Of a stretch of DNA of 64,000 bases, positions 22,090 through 33,533 are shown piece by piece; the first letter of the stretch is position 1, and each line of letters begins with the position of its first letter. Under the pieces are notes generated by a model. The model ran no database searches, was not told the DNA's origin, and saw nothing but the letters and a program-made list of their open reading frames with translations. Origin of the DNA: Saccopteryx bilineata. Lineage: Eukaryota; Chordata; Mammalia; Chiroptera; Emballonuridae. The position numbers and the translations under genes are program-made. The DNA is taken from NCBI RefSeq assembly GCF_036850765.1, contig NC_089495.1, positions 27,124,875 through 27,188,874 of the forward strand, in the 5' to 3' direction.

Positions 22090-22440
22090 CAAAGTACTCA
22101 TTTATACAGAGCCGCACTGTGAGCCTGAACGAACCCCAGGCTGATTTCCTTCCGTGTGACAGACAGCTCGGCATTCCAGGCTGCTCTCTCCTCCGGCGCC
22201 TCCGCCTCGCACGTGCTCTCAGGATCTCTGGAGGGTTGGAGAGGGAAGCACTGAACATGAAATGCTGTACTAGAAAGTGCCATGCAAACTTTTGCTCACA
22301 GTATATTGGCCAAACAAGTGCTATGGTCCTAAAGAATTTCAAACGGGAGAGGTGCAAACTTCCTAAGTCTCCCAATGAGAGAACTAGTTCATGGGGCGTA
22401 GTAGTTGAAGTACCCATTCTGGGATGAGCAAATAGCATTT
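22090..22440. other. CpG-bearing segment of unknown nature
   Basis: In a window with few CpG outside young repeats, about ten CpG fall within roughly 130 bp (22110-22220), including 'ctccggcgcctccgcctcgc'. Open frames cross it on both strands: 22119-22427 (+), 102 codons, and 22073-22438 (-), 121 codons. Neither resembles a family I know. It could be a non-coding first exon, an old processed copy, or chance GC-rich sequence. Confidence 0.3.
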
Positions 22441-23480
22441 AAGTTCTGTTTTTCTCACCTTCAGTGTTTATTATAGTTGGTAATAATTCGATATTCTAGG
22501 TGTTCTTGTATTTACATGCTAGTTTCAATGTTACTTTAGGGAAATCAGTTGCTTTTTAAATGGTTGAAAATGAAGAATAATCAAGATTTATAAATTCTAA
22601 ATCATCATTGTTCATAAATTTAATTCTCAGTATATATTTTCAAATTCTGGGGTGTTTATTACTTGTGGAGTTGGGTTTTCTATTTGGTTTGCTTTATTTT
22701 AAATTCTAGTCTGTGAAGACATGGAATCTAGAGGTCATTCATCTAATACGAAAATCTGCTCTATTAAATTATATATTACAATAAAATAAAAATAGAGTAA
22801 TTCTTGCCCAGGTTGTTCCAGCGCTATATTAAAGAAAATTGCTCCTAGCCGTACTATTCAAAAAGGGTAATAGGAAAGAGCTTCAATAATACAGATCACA
22901 CACACAAAGTTTGGATTTCTTATCAACTATGTGACAAAGTTACCCAAACCTTACTCAAGCTTACTAAGGTCGAGATAGAACATCTGGATTTATGTTTTGG
23001 GGTCTTTTGAAGAGGCATTTTTACCACTGGCCTCTTTAGTTTCCTTGGTTTCGACTTTGTGGAGAGATGGAAACACACACCAGGAGTCTGCAAGGCCCAT
23101 CAGACATTTTCCTAACATGCTTCATGCGAAAGTCAATAGACTAAATCAGATATTTGCCTTTTCCAGGCCCTTTCTCAGATAGTATGATCCCACAAATAAC
23201 TGTGAACAAGTGAGACTCATGTCCTCCACAGGGACAAGGGACCATGTGAGCCCCAAGTAAGAAAGACAGAGTGTCTGCCTTGGAGATCCTGAGAGCCTTC
23301 CAAGTTTGGGCTCAGGAACACCTTGAAAAGCAATAAGGCTTCCCTCTCTGGTTTCCATAAAATATTGCTTTGACTTAAAAAAAAAAATGTAGCTTTCTAT
23401 GCATTTGTTTGGCTTGAGGTAGTTTCCATACCTTTATGTCCCTTTACAGCCAAATTATTCCTGATGAAGGCACTAGACAT
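22441..23480. other. Unassigned sequence
   Basis: About 1 kb with no recognised gene or repeat. Small open frames at 22997-23182 (+) and 23146-23358 (-) are not supported by anything else. Confidence 0.4.
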
Positions 23481-23489
23481 ATGTTGGAT

Positions 23490-23785
23490 AATAGTAGATG
23501 GTAATTTTGAGCACATACTATGTTTTAGACTATTTTAAATTATATATATAATTTAAATTATATATATATAAATATTATATATATATATTCTTTTAATTCT
23601 TAAAAATGCCTCAAGTAAGTTTCTAAAATTATCCCCAATTGATTAAAAAGGAACTGAGGCACAAAGAGATTGACTCACTTACCAAACCACAGTGCTACTA
23701 AGTGGCAGAGCCAAGATTCAAACCTATGAAGTCTGGCTCTAGAGTGTGTGCTTTATCCACTGTGATATAATGCCGTTCTAGACAT
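23490..23785 (-). repeat. MIR SINE, antisense, with an AT-repeat expansion inside
   Basis: Landmarks 'gagcacatactatgttttag', 'attatccccaattgattaaa', 'ggaactgaggcacaaagag', 'tggcagagccaagattcaaa' and 'tctggctctagagtgtgtgc' match the MIR order closely. A (TA)-rich palindromic run at 23540-23590 splits the element. Confidence 0.85.
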
Positions 23786-24256
23786 TAGTCTTGGTGTCTC
23801 TACTTGGCTTTGTATTCACTAATACTGAAATCAGAGAATGGTAGGTCTGAAAAGTTCCACAGCAGAGACCATCCAGAGTAAGAAGTCTGGGCAGTTTTGT
23901 TGGGAATATGAGAGATTATCAGGTCTGGAGATGCCAGGGTTTAGTTAGTGTACAGTGATCATACTGCTTCATTTATTCATGAAAATTTTACTGAAATCCT
24001 TGTTTGGAGCAATGGTGTGGAGTAGATGGAGTATGAAAAGTATGCCTGGTGGTGGTAAGAGGAATATTTTTGCTTTTGCCATTTAGCTTCTAGAGTAAGT
24101 TTATAAAGTAAGGCACAAGCTTATAGGCATGCATTATTTGCTTAGTAATGAGGTTTTTCAAGTTTTTACTTTCCCTGAGATGTTTTGAACTATCTCCTTT
24201 TTATTGTTAATAAATTCTGAGGTCTATAGTGATTGGCAAAGATTGAATAGATAGAT

Positions 24257-24301
<45 letters not shown>

Positions 24302-25192
24302 ATTATAATTTTATAATCAGGTAACTCCTGATTGAATTAGTCTCCAGCACTTTATTACCAGAACTGGCACAGACTAAGCATTCTTCTGCCTGAACAGATT
24401 TCTGCAAAGATACCACCACAAGTCATGCTTCTAATTTCCTTCCCTTCGACAAAAGACATCGGATATATTGTGAAGTGTGGCTGATTTTTATCGACTGCGT
24501 TAAACAAAGCACCTTTTGTTAGCTCAATCATACTCTGCTCTTTCATAGGAAACACTCAGCATGACTCATGGTACATGCTGGTGCTTATTACCTTGGGCTG
24601 TGCAAGAGGTAAAATAAAAATGATCAGATTTAAAGGGCGAGAAATAATAAAGATGCAGGAAGAAAATCATCTGAAATAAATGGTTTTATGAAGACATGGC
24701 AAATGCCCAGTAGCTAAGTTCTGAGCCTTGGCAGTGATTCCAGGTCCACACTACACATCAAGATAAAACAGAATTTCCTACATTCTAGGCAGTAGGAATC
24801 AAATCAGTCACTCTGCAGGGAGAAATGTTTGTGATTGCTCTGGCACTTACGTCTACATAGATGAATCAAAATCATTGCAGGACATTGAGAATATCTTACT
24901 ATTCACAGGTGAATATAAAGCTTTGTATTCAGGTTGGGATAAAGGAGGTGATGTTGAGGAATATGTCTATGTAAAATGTTCACAGATGAAAGCTATGAAG
25001 AAATATGATTGATGATACATTTTTTTTTGTACCAATGAAGTGACTGTAAGAATTATTCAGAGAGAAAAACTTTTACTCAAATTCCTGGAATCATCACCAG
25101 TAGTTCTGGGTGGGGTCTAGTAATCTGATTTTTTAACAATGACTTAGCTGATTCCTATGTAGGTGTTCCAGGGACTACACTTTGGGAAATAC
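23786..25192. other. Unassigned sequence with a GATA microsatellite
   Basis: No gene seen. A (GATA)n tract of about 57 bp lies at 24245-24301. An open frame at 24355-24555 (-) has no recognisable product. Confidence 0.4.
24245..24301. repeat. (GATA)n tetranucleotide microsatellite
   Basis: About 13 GATA units, mostly uninterrupted. Confidence 0.95.
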
Positions 25193-25200
25193 TTTTAGAG

Positions 25201-26070
25201 TAGGGGTTCTCAAACTTTTTGAAGTTGGGGTGCATTTAAAATCTTACAAATAATTGTAGGCAAACTATATACAAATTTCTGAGAAATATGTTATAATAAT
25301 TAAGTCAAATATTAAAGAAAAAAATAATAAAGAAAAATATTAAAGAAAAAAGTCCAAGCATGCTTTTATGGTAATTAAGTGAAATAAATACAACAAAATT
25401 AAATTTATTCCGACATTAAAAAACATTTCTATGTTACATATTTTGAGTTATGCTTTTTGGAATTTGTAAAAAAGAAGGGTTAAAAAATTTAAAAATACAA
25501 CAAAAAAGTTATCTTTTTATATATATAGACACATTATTAGTAAGATTTAGTAAATTTGGCAAGTCTTGATGCAAATGTGTTAAATCTTTTTCTTTCTTGT
25601 GTTTATGAGAAACATAAGCTTGATGTGTCCTAGCGTTTTCTTCAATGTTTGAGCATCTATTTAAAAGGCAAACTCTCATCTCCTTTATACATAGAAGAAT
25701 TTCTCTCTTTTTACTCTTAATTGTGTTGAGTAAAGAAAACCCCACCATATATATCATCTTAACTTTACACCAAACAAAGGATAGAAGAAACTTGCCTCCA
25801 GTCTTTCCAGGGAACATGGGGGTTAAACAATCCAGCACCACAGCTTAACAGCTTTTTGCAACCTAATCAGGCAAGTGAGGTGGGGGGTTGGACAGACTGT
25901 CAGCTTGCAGCCAATTCCCTACACCTCTGTCCCCCAGAAATCTAAACCCCAAAAACCCTGTTGGTTTTTTGGTCCCCAACAGGCACATATTTCTCTGGAA
26001 TACCATAGGGCACACCTGGAAATCTTCTAGAGCACACCAGTGTGCCCTGGCACACACTTTGAGAACACTG
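25201..26070. mobile_element. Non-autonomous hAT-like DNA transposon, 870 bp
   Basis: The left end 'taggggttctcaaacttttt' and the right end 'cacactttgagaacactg' are imperfect inverted repeats of the hAT form 'cagtggttctcaaa'. An exact 8-bp duplication 'ttttagag' flanks the unit (25193-25200 and 26071-26078). Subterminal blocks 'gggtgcatttaaaatc' and 'gagcacaccagtgtgccctggcac' also fit this class. No transposase frame is seen; frames at 25509-25841 (-), 25645-25848 (+) and 25888-26076 (+) are unrecognised. The left terminal base has diverged from the expected C. Confidence 0.85.
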
Positions 26071-26078
26071 TTTTAGAG

Positions 26079-28344
26079 TCTCCCAGTTTGCAGGATCCAT
26101 TGCTTAAAAATAAGCCTGGCTAAGGTTCTGCTTAATACCAACTTGGAATGGGTTCAGAGAAGAACTGGATAACAAAAGATGGGTCAACAGGATAGTCTAC
26201 CACACATCCACGTTGCATCTATCTTTATGCATGGGCTGGCTGTCTCTGCAATCGAAGCAAGTCTCATTTTTGATAAGTAGGGAGGAACTTAAGAGCAAAT
26301 TCCTCAGAAAATGGGGTTTCCTACCTCATTGGGTCTACCATTTAGAGGTCTGGATCTCACTCATTTCTATTCAGATAACCAGGATTATTCAGGGAAGTGA
26401 AGTGATCAATTTCCTGATTGAGATCTGCACTCTCAAAACAGTAACCTCACTGTCCTCTATCTGTACGGGGTCTGGAATTCCCAGGGAAGAGTGTCTGTCT
26501 CTTGATGATGCTGTTCCTTCAGGTCGCAAGGCACACCAACAAGTACTGACAGTGTTTTGTTGTCACTGCTATCAAGTCCCCTAAAGTTTCCGTTTTGACC
26601 AGCACAGGTCTAAGTCCCAAAAGGAAGCCTGTGGTAGTTTGGTTATTTGCCAAATATCTGTCTATCATGTATCTGACTTTTCTCCCTAGGCCCCATATTT
26701 GAGATCAGAATTGCACCTTAGTGTATATTAAATAATAGACCTACTTTAAAAAATTAAATACAAATTTGATATTTGTATAAATATTTCATCTTATAAATGT
26801 TTAAAATGGATGAGGGGAACTACTACATTATACATAGCATTTCACTTAAAAAAGAAACACCATTTTCCTGCACAATTTAATAACTCCCCCAGTTTACACA
26901 CTTCACTAAAAAAAGCCCTCTAATATTAGTACTTAGGGGAACCAAACCATGTATGAAACTCAAAACTACCCCCAGTGATGTGAGGAAGGTCTCTTTTAAT
27001 TAGTTAAGCTTTCAAACACTGACTGCCTCTGTGAATTAACAGGAAGATGTTTCCCTTCTTATTAGCTCCCTGCTCCTATGTGCTCCTTACCTTTGGAATC
27101 TAAAATAAATCAAAGTGAGAAGTATTTTTGGCTCCTGAATTGATTAACTGCTTGACCAACATTTACAGAAGGTACCCAATTAAGACCTATGGGAGCAATT
27201 TCCTAAAATAAGTACTACTTACAAGTTGCCTTCTATTTGCCTAAAGTGATCCTTCCCCTTAAAATGTAGTGAGGTGACTGTTAGCTCTATTTCTTTGATG
27301 GCCAACAATGAGTTTTGCTCTAAGGGCAGTGGCCTCATCCATTTTAGATGACATTCTCTAGTAATACATCATGCTGGACACTTAACCCTTTTACAACTCA
27401 GTGGAAGCACAGGCCCCTGCTGTTTGAATGCCTGTGGGAGAATCAAATGTGCTCAGGGATGTAATCACTCCTTGTTAGGGAAGACTTAGCCTTCCAGTAG
27501 ACTGTTTGTAATGTTTTTCAAAATCTCACAACTGAGAGTAGATAAATCTGTCAGCAAATTGCTCATATTAAAGTTTAATTGTATTCTTGCGGAAGAGTAG
27601 GCTTCTTTGTGCAATTGACTTTCTTGCGCATCAAATATGGGAATATAAGAAGGAGAAGTCAAAGAGACAAAAAGAGAATCTTGGAAAAATGATGTCTAAT
27701 AAGGTTTAGAGATGATGGTGTCTAATCTCCTCTATTTTCAGATGAGAAAAGTGAGTCCAGAGAGGAGTGTCACTGCTCTCTGAATCCTTTCCATTGACTC
27801 CTCCTCCCTCCACCTGCAACCTGCAGCTCTCTTTCTTTCATTTGACCAGCTTCTAAATACTCCATGTTGCAAGTCCAAAACTCAGTGCTGCAACTCCAAA
27901 GCCTTTTCTGTTCTTATAATAATACCTCTATTTTTAGATTAACAATAATTTATTAAATAATTGGCTACATGTTTATCACTTTAGGGACAGAGCCTTCATT
28001 AATCTTTTTAGTCTCAGTTATGGCTGCAATCCATTGTACAGAGAAGTTACTGGGAAAAAAAAAAACCATCTACATGAGTTGTTTCAAGCAGCCATGAGAA
28101 AAGCCAGATTCGTTGTTGGTTTTTGGGTTTTCTTTAAAACTCTTCAATTGATGCTATTTCTCTTTCCTCATGTAGACTCAAAGATTGTAAAAGAATTAGC
28201 TATGTCTTATCAGGCTACATCTGGAAAAGGTGCACCATGTTGTAAAGACTTAGCCAGATGCTTTTTTATTTCTTAGTGACACTCCATCTCATCTTTATGA
28301 GAAGGAAAAACAAAAATAATAAGACTTTAGAGATTTAAAATACA
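26079..28344. other. Unassigned intergenic sequence
   Basis: About 2.3 kb. An open frame 26213-26584 (+), 123 codons, begins with a hydrophobic stretch but matches no family I recognise, and no promoter, splice or poly-A context supports it. A short frame at 28034-28276 (+) is likewise unsupported. Near 27700-27775 there is a weak MIR-like block ('tctattttcagatgagaaaa'). Confidence 0.4.
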
Positions 28345-28560
28345 TAGGATTTTTTATTTACTTAATTGTGTTTGCATAGATTCTAGGGTCACCTCGAATG
28401 CATCCCTCCCTCCCCCATATTTCCCTCAATATCTTCCCTGCCCCCCTCCCCACAGCACCCTCCCCCCTTCCCTTCAGGTTTATCCCATCCTATCATCCCC
28501 TTTCCCTCTCTTCTCTTTTCCTCTGGTCCCTTTGATCCCTCCTCTGTCTCAATTCCATTT
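28345..28560 (-). repeat. L1 3' UTR piece, C/T-rich, antisense
   Basis: Reads 'aattgtgtttgcatagattc' followed by a long C/T-rich region ending 'ctctggtccctttgatccct'. The same block order recurs at 29771-30019, so it is a dispersed unit, most likely the 3' end of a bat L1 subfamily in reverse orientation. 5'-truncated. Confidence 0.6.
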
Positions 28561-29345
28561 CTCAGTTGGATTAAAATGCCAGTTCTCCCACTGTCTTTTT
28601 GTGAAATTATTCAGCTAATATGAACTGAATACCTGAGAAATTGCTAAACTACTTTGAATTCCCATCCTAAAGGGGCTATTGGAAAAATTAAATGAGATTA
28701 TATTTATAAAGCATGGGAAAACAGTAGGCATTTTTGTTGTGGTTATTTCTCTCCTGTCTTTCACTTTTAATTTCGAGGGCTTTCTTTGTTTATTTTTAAA
28801 ATATACATTGTCATTTGAGACATATTGCTGCTTTCTGCTTTGTGAGATAGGCAGATTTTGAAAGTTGTTTTCAAAACCAATGCAGCTTTACTATATTGGT
28901 ATATTGTGCCTAATATATAATTTCTTGTATTTTCTGTTTCTTATATCATCATCTCTATCTCATCCCTCCTCCACATTATGTGGGGCTAATTACTTGACTT
29001 TATTATTTTAACTGTTTTATTAATTTTAAAAATTTTTCTTCATTTTTTTAAAAAAAGTGTTCCATTTTTATGAACATAATGCTTACTCATATATTTCAGA
29101 GAATATTAATACTAGTTTCTTTGTAAATTCTGTTCTCTGTAAACTTCTGCTGCTGCTGATTCTAGGTTATACATTGATTTTAAAGGGTGAACCCACATAA
29201 AACAATTCAAGTCCCGAGTACACGGGGAGATTGAAAAGTGACTTATTCTTTCTTATTTGGAGTTGTACCAGGTGCTACTAATTGTTGCCCAATATCCATT
29301 TCCCCCACCTGCTTTAAGTAATAGAACTACTCTGTTTTCTCCTAA
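28561..29345. other. Unassigned AT-rich sequence
   Basis: No gene or clear repeat is seen; possibly unrecognised L1 relics in its right half. Confidence 0.4.
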
Positions 29346-29349
29346 GAGT

Positions 29350-30235
29350 GTTAAGGTTTCAGGTGTTATGATTAAGTCTTTAATTTACTTCAAGTTAATT
29401 TTTGTATAATACAGGGGGAAATTTCATTTTTCCTCATGTGATTTACTCATTTCCCGAACACTATTTATTGAAGAGACTATCCTTTTCCCATTGAGAATTC
29501 TTGGCTCCCTTGTTAAATTTGAATTGTATATGCAGTGGTTTATTTCTGGGCTCTCAATTCTCTTCCATTGACCTGTGTCTATTGTATGCCAATATCATCC
29601 TGTTTTGATCACTAGAACTTTATAGTATAGTTGAAATCAGGAAGTGTGATGCCTCCAGGTTTATTCTTCTTTCTGAGAATTCAGTTAGCTATTCAGGATC
29701 CTTTTTACTGCATAAAAATTTTAGGATTGAGTTTTTTCAATTTCTGTGAAAAATATCATTGTAATTTTTTTATTTTAATTTATTGTGTTTACATATATTC
29801 TAGTGTCCCCTGAATGAATCCCCCCTTCCCTGTGTTCCCTACAACATCCTTCTTTCCCCCCTCCCTGCAACATCCTTCCCCTTTCCCTCCAGGATTTGCT
29901 TTTCTGCTCTCTATAACGCTGTGTTATGTGTGTATAATTTCACCAATCTCCTTCCCTTTTCAGATCCCTTCCTATCATCCCTCTTCCCTCTGTCCTCTTT
30001 CCCTCTGGACCCTTTGATGTCATTGTAGTTTTTTAAGGATCACTTTGAATCTATGAATTGCTTTTGGTAGTATAGACATTTTAACAACATTAAGTCTTCG
30101 CATTCATGAACACAGGATAACTTTTTATCTGTTTGCCTTCAATTTGTTTCATCAAAGTATTGTACTAAGCATACAAATTTACACTTATTTGTTTAAATTA
30201 TTTTTCTACGTATTTTATTATTTTCTCTCTTCTTT
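29350..30235 (-). repeat. Older L1M ORF2 3' region, antisense, first part
   Basis: Reverse complement of late ORF2 with landmarks 'ctatttattgaagagactat', 'ttgaccttatagt'-type text at 29615 and 'ttgcttttggtagtatagac' near 30060. It is interrupted by the insertion at 29771-30019 and by the younger L1 at 30240-31620, after which the same old L1 appears to resume. Confidence 0.75.
29771..30019 (-). mobile_element. Short L1 3' end insertion with target duplication
   Basis: A 249-bp C/T-rich unit, similar in block order to 28345-28560, lies inside the older L1. Near-identical flanks 'tcattgtaatttttt' (29756-29770) and 'tcattgtagttttttaa' (30020-30036) look like a target duplication with one change. 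The host L1 reads on correctly across the site. Confidence 0.7.
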
Positions 30236-30239
30236 ATAA

Positions 30240-31620
30240 TTTTATTTAGAAAATTAAATTTAATGGGTTGACATTGATTAATATGAGTACATTAGTTTCA
30301 GGTAAATATTTCTATAGCATTTGAACTGGTGATTATGTTGTACATACATCACCCAAGGCAAATCATTTTCCATTACCATATATTAGTCCATCTTTACTCT
30401 CCTCCCTCTACATTTCTCCCCCCAAACCTCCTCCCCCTGGTCCCCCTGGTAATCACTTCACTTTATCCATGTCCATGAGTTTCATTTTTATATCCCACTT
30501 GTGTGTGAAATCATACAGTTCTTAACTTTCTCTGATTTACTTATTTCACTTAGTATAATGCTTTTAAGTTCCATCAATGTTGTTGTAAATGGCAATACCT
30601 CATCATTTCTTATGGCTGAGTAGTATTCCATTGCATATATATATACAATATCTTCTTTATCCAAGCCTGTATTGAGGGACACTTTGGTTGATTACATGTC
30701 TTGACCTCCATGAATAATGCTATGATGAACATGGCAATGTATGTGTCTTTGCATACCAATGTTTTTGAGTTGTTTGGGGTAGATATTTAGTAGTGGATTC
30801 CTGGGTCATGTGGTAGATCTATTCTTAAACTTTGAAAAAACCACCATAGTTTTTTCTATAACGGCTGTAACAGTTTACATTCGCACCAGCAATGAATGAA
30901 GGTTCCTTTTTCTCCACAGCCTTTCCAACACTTGTTATTACCTGTTTTGTTGATAATAGCCCATGTAACAGGTGTGGGGTAGAGTCTCATTGTAACCTTG
31001 ATTTGCATTTCTTGAATAGCTAGTGAAGATGAGCATCTTTTCATATATCTGTTGGCCATTTGTTTATCTTCTTGGGAGAGGTGTCTGTTCAGGTCCTCTC
31101 CTCATTTTTTTTTATTGAATTGTTTGATTGTTTGTTGCTGAGCTTTGTGAGTTCTTTACATAGTTTGGATATTAACCCCTTATTGAAACTGTTGTTTGCA
31201 AATATCATCTCCAATTTGGTTGGCTGTCTATTTGTTTTGTTGTCAGTTTCTTTTGCTGTGCAGAAACTTTTTAGTTTGATATAGTCTTATTCATTTATTT
31301 TTGCCTTTATTTCCTTTGCTTTTGGGGTCAAATTCATAAAAATGTTCTCTATGGCCAAGGTCCTTCATTTAGTACTTATGTTCTCTTTTATGTGATTTGT
31401 TGTTTCAGATGTTATCCTTCAGTCTTTGATCCATTTTGAATTAAGTATTTTGCAGGGGAAAAATTATAGTCAAATTTTATTCTTTTGTGTGTGGCTTTCC
31501 AATTTTCCCACCACCATTTATTGACAAGGCTTTCTTTTCATATTGTGTCTTTTGGCTCTTTTGATAAAGATTATTTGTCCATATATATGTCTTTTTATTT
31601 CTGGACTGTCAATTTCATTC
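30240..31620 (-). repeat. Younger L1, antisense, 5'-truncated (3' UTR and end of ORF2)
   Basis: The left end has the L1 3' UTR in reverse ('taatgggttgacattgatta'). The ORF2 C-terminus follows on the minus strand: a '[20 protein letters not shown]' zinc-knuckle block (CX3CX7HX4C) at 30856-31059 and 'VYIYAMEYYSAIRNDEVLPF' at 30488-30682. The frame is broken in several places. Near 31620 the text jumps back upstream in ORF2 register to the older L1, so this copy is a 5'-truncated insertion within it. Confidence 0.75.
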
Positions 31621-32232
31621 CATTTTTTGATATTTTTGTTGCTATTGTAAATGAAATATTTTTGTTTATTTTTTTCAGATGTGTTGTTATCAGTGTATAA
31701 ATGCAGTAGATTTCTGTATGTTGATTTTTGTATCCTCCAACTTTACTGAATTTGTTGATTAGTGCTAACAGTTGTTTTTGTTTTGATACTCTTTACTTTT
31801 TTGATATTCTGAAACTCTAAGATTTTCTGTATATAAGATAATATTATCTACAATCAAATATAATTTTATTTCTTGCTTTCTCATGTGGATGCCTTTTCTT
31901 TCTTGTCTGGCATCTCTGGCTAGAACTTCCAGGACTATGTTGAACAGTGTGGTCAGAGTAGGCACCTTTGTCTTGTTTCTGATCCAAGACTGAAAGCTTT
32001 CAAACTTTCATTGAGTGTAATCTTGGCTGTGGGTTTGTTATATACATATACCCTTTATTGTGTTGAGACATGTTTCTTCTATATCCAATTTCTTGAGCAT
32101 TTTTTATCATAAAAGGATGTTGTATTTTGTCAAATGCTTTTCTTCACTTAAAAGATGATCCTATAATTTTTATCTTTTATTCTATTAATTTACTGACTTG
32201 AACCATCCTTTCCTCCCAGAAATAATTCCCAC
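31621..32232 (-). repeat. Older L1M ORF2, antisense, resumed part
   Basis: Reverse complement of the RT region, including text equivalent to the FADD neighbourhood (31825-31855) and 'ttccaggactatgttgaaca'. It ends around 32232 at the position equivalent to the 'GFIPGMQGWF' segment, where the orientation switches. Confidence 0.7.
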
Positions 32233-32242
32233 TTTACCTTGC

Positions 32243-32390
32243 TGAAAACACTATAAGAAAACAATTATAGACCAATATTGTTGATTAATATAGATGCAAA
32301 AATTATCAACAAAATATTAAATTGAATTGAATAACACATTAAAGCAATTATATACCATAAACATCTCTTATGCCTAAAAATTATGCTAGG
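32243..32390 (+). repeat. L1 ORF2 RT piece in opposite (sense) orientation
   Basis: The plus strand reads 'aaacaattatagaccaatat' and 'atagatgcaaaaattatcaa', the sense form of the L1 RT '[20 protein letters not shown]' segment, with several stops. It sits back-to-back with the antisense L1 that ends at 32232. The two pieces are neighbours in L1 order, so this is an inverted 5' segment of that L1 or an inverted partial duplicate. Confidence 0.65.
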
Positions 32391-32805
32391 ACTGCCTGAC
32401 CAGGCAGTGGTACAGTGGATAGAGCATCGAACTGAAACATAGAGGACCCAAGGTTCAAAACCCCAATGTCTCTGGCTTGAGCGCAGGCTCATCTGGCTTG
32501 AGCACAGGCTCACCAGCCTGAGAATGGGGTTGTTGGCTTGAGCATGGTCACTGGCTTGAGTTCAAAGGTTGCTGTCTAGAAGCCCAAGGGCACTGGCTTG
32601 AGCCCAACCAAGGTTGCTGGCTTGAGCAAAGGGTCACTCGATCTGCTTTAGTCCTCCCCCCCCCCCCGTCAAGGCACATATGAGAAAGCAATCAATGAAT
32701 AACTAAGGTGCTGCAATGAAGAATTGTTTCTTTTAATCTTTCTCCCTTCCTGTCTGTCTGACTTTCTCTCTCCCTCTCTCTGTCTCTCTGTCTCTGTCAC
32801 ACAAA
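32391..32805 (+). mobile_element. tRNA-derived bat SINE, 'C-type', long form, sense
   Basis: The head 'actgcctgaccaggcagtgg' and B-box-like 'caaggttcaaaaccccaat' precede many 'ggcttgagc' units. A run of C at 32656-32666, a 'cacatatgagaaagcaatca' block, and a CT-rich tail follow. Imperfect duplications 'aaaaattatgctagg' (32376-32390) and 'aaaaatcatgctaagg' flank it. The internal 'ggcttgagc' repeats explain its greater length compared with the 9438 copy. Confidence 0.88.
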
Positions 32806-32820
32806 AAAATCATGCTAAGG

Positions 32821-33288
32821 CTAAGGATAAATTTAATGAATTATTAATATAATCTTCAAGGAACTAGAACCTGTGGAAGAGAGGAGATAGCACAAAAGTA
32901 ACCTTCATACAAGCAAGATGGAGGCAGAGAACATTAAGCTGGAATCCCACCTATACTAATTAATAGCCTGTGACATTAAGGAAGTCACCTAATCTTAGTA
33001 AGATCAAATATTCTGAAGAAAAAAACTTTATAAGCATGTTTAGAAGGTAAAATTTTAATCAATTTACTTTTAAATTGAAAAGGGGTTAGTAGATCATTGT
33101 GATTAAGACCCCTACCTCAGGAGCCATACTCTGCCTGACCTACTACTATCTCTGTGACAAACTTGTCTAATTGGATAAGTTAGTTAAACTCTTTATCCCT
33201 AGTTTTAATCACTTGTGAAATAGAACAGTGGGGAAAAAGAAAAGATTGTGCAGGCCTGCAAAGTTACCAAGACCTCTGACTTATTTAC
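32821..33288. other. Unassigned sequence
   Basis: No gene or clear repeat. It is the left flank of the large L1 insertion. Confidence 0.4.
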
Positions 33289-33300
33289 TCTGCATTTTTT

Positions 33301-33533
33301 AAATTAATTTTAATGTGGTGACATTGATAAATCAGAATACATATGTTCAGAGAAAACAACTCTAGGTTATTTTGCCATTTGCTTATGCTGCATTCCCATC
33401 ACCCAAAGTCCAATTGTCTTTCGTCACCTTCTAACTGGTTTTCTTTGTGCCCCTCCCCTCTCCCACCGGCCTCCCTCTCTTACTCCCCACCTCATAACCC
33501 CCACACTCTTGTCCATGTCTCTGAGTCTCATTT
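33301..33533 (-). other. L1 3' UTR (of the inverted-5' L1)
   Basis: This is the minus-strand 3' UTR between the ORF2 stop near 33534 and the insertion edge. The plus strand is C/T-rich at 33447-33510, as is usual for the G-rich L1 3' UTR in reverse. Confidence 0.75.

Noticed and set aside
22073..22438. 121-codon minus frame and 102-codon plus frame as coding exons
   Set aside because: Both strands are open across the same GC-rich patch, neither product resembles a family, and no splice or poly-A context is evident.
26213..26584. 123-codon plus-strand frame as a small protein gene
   Set aside because: No recognised domain, no promoter or exon signals that I can support, and 123 codons is within chance for 64 kb read in six frames.
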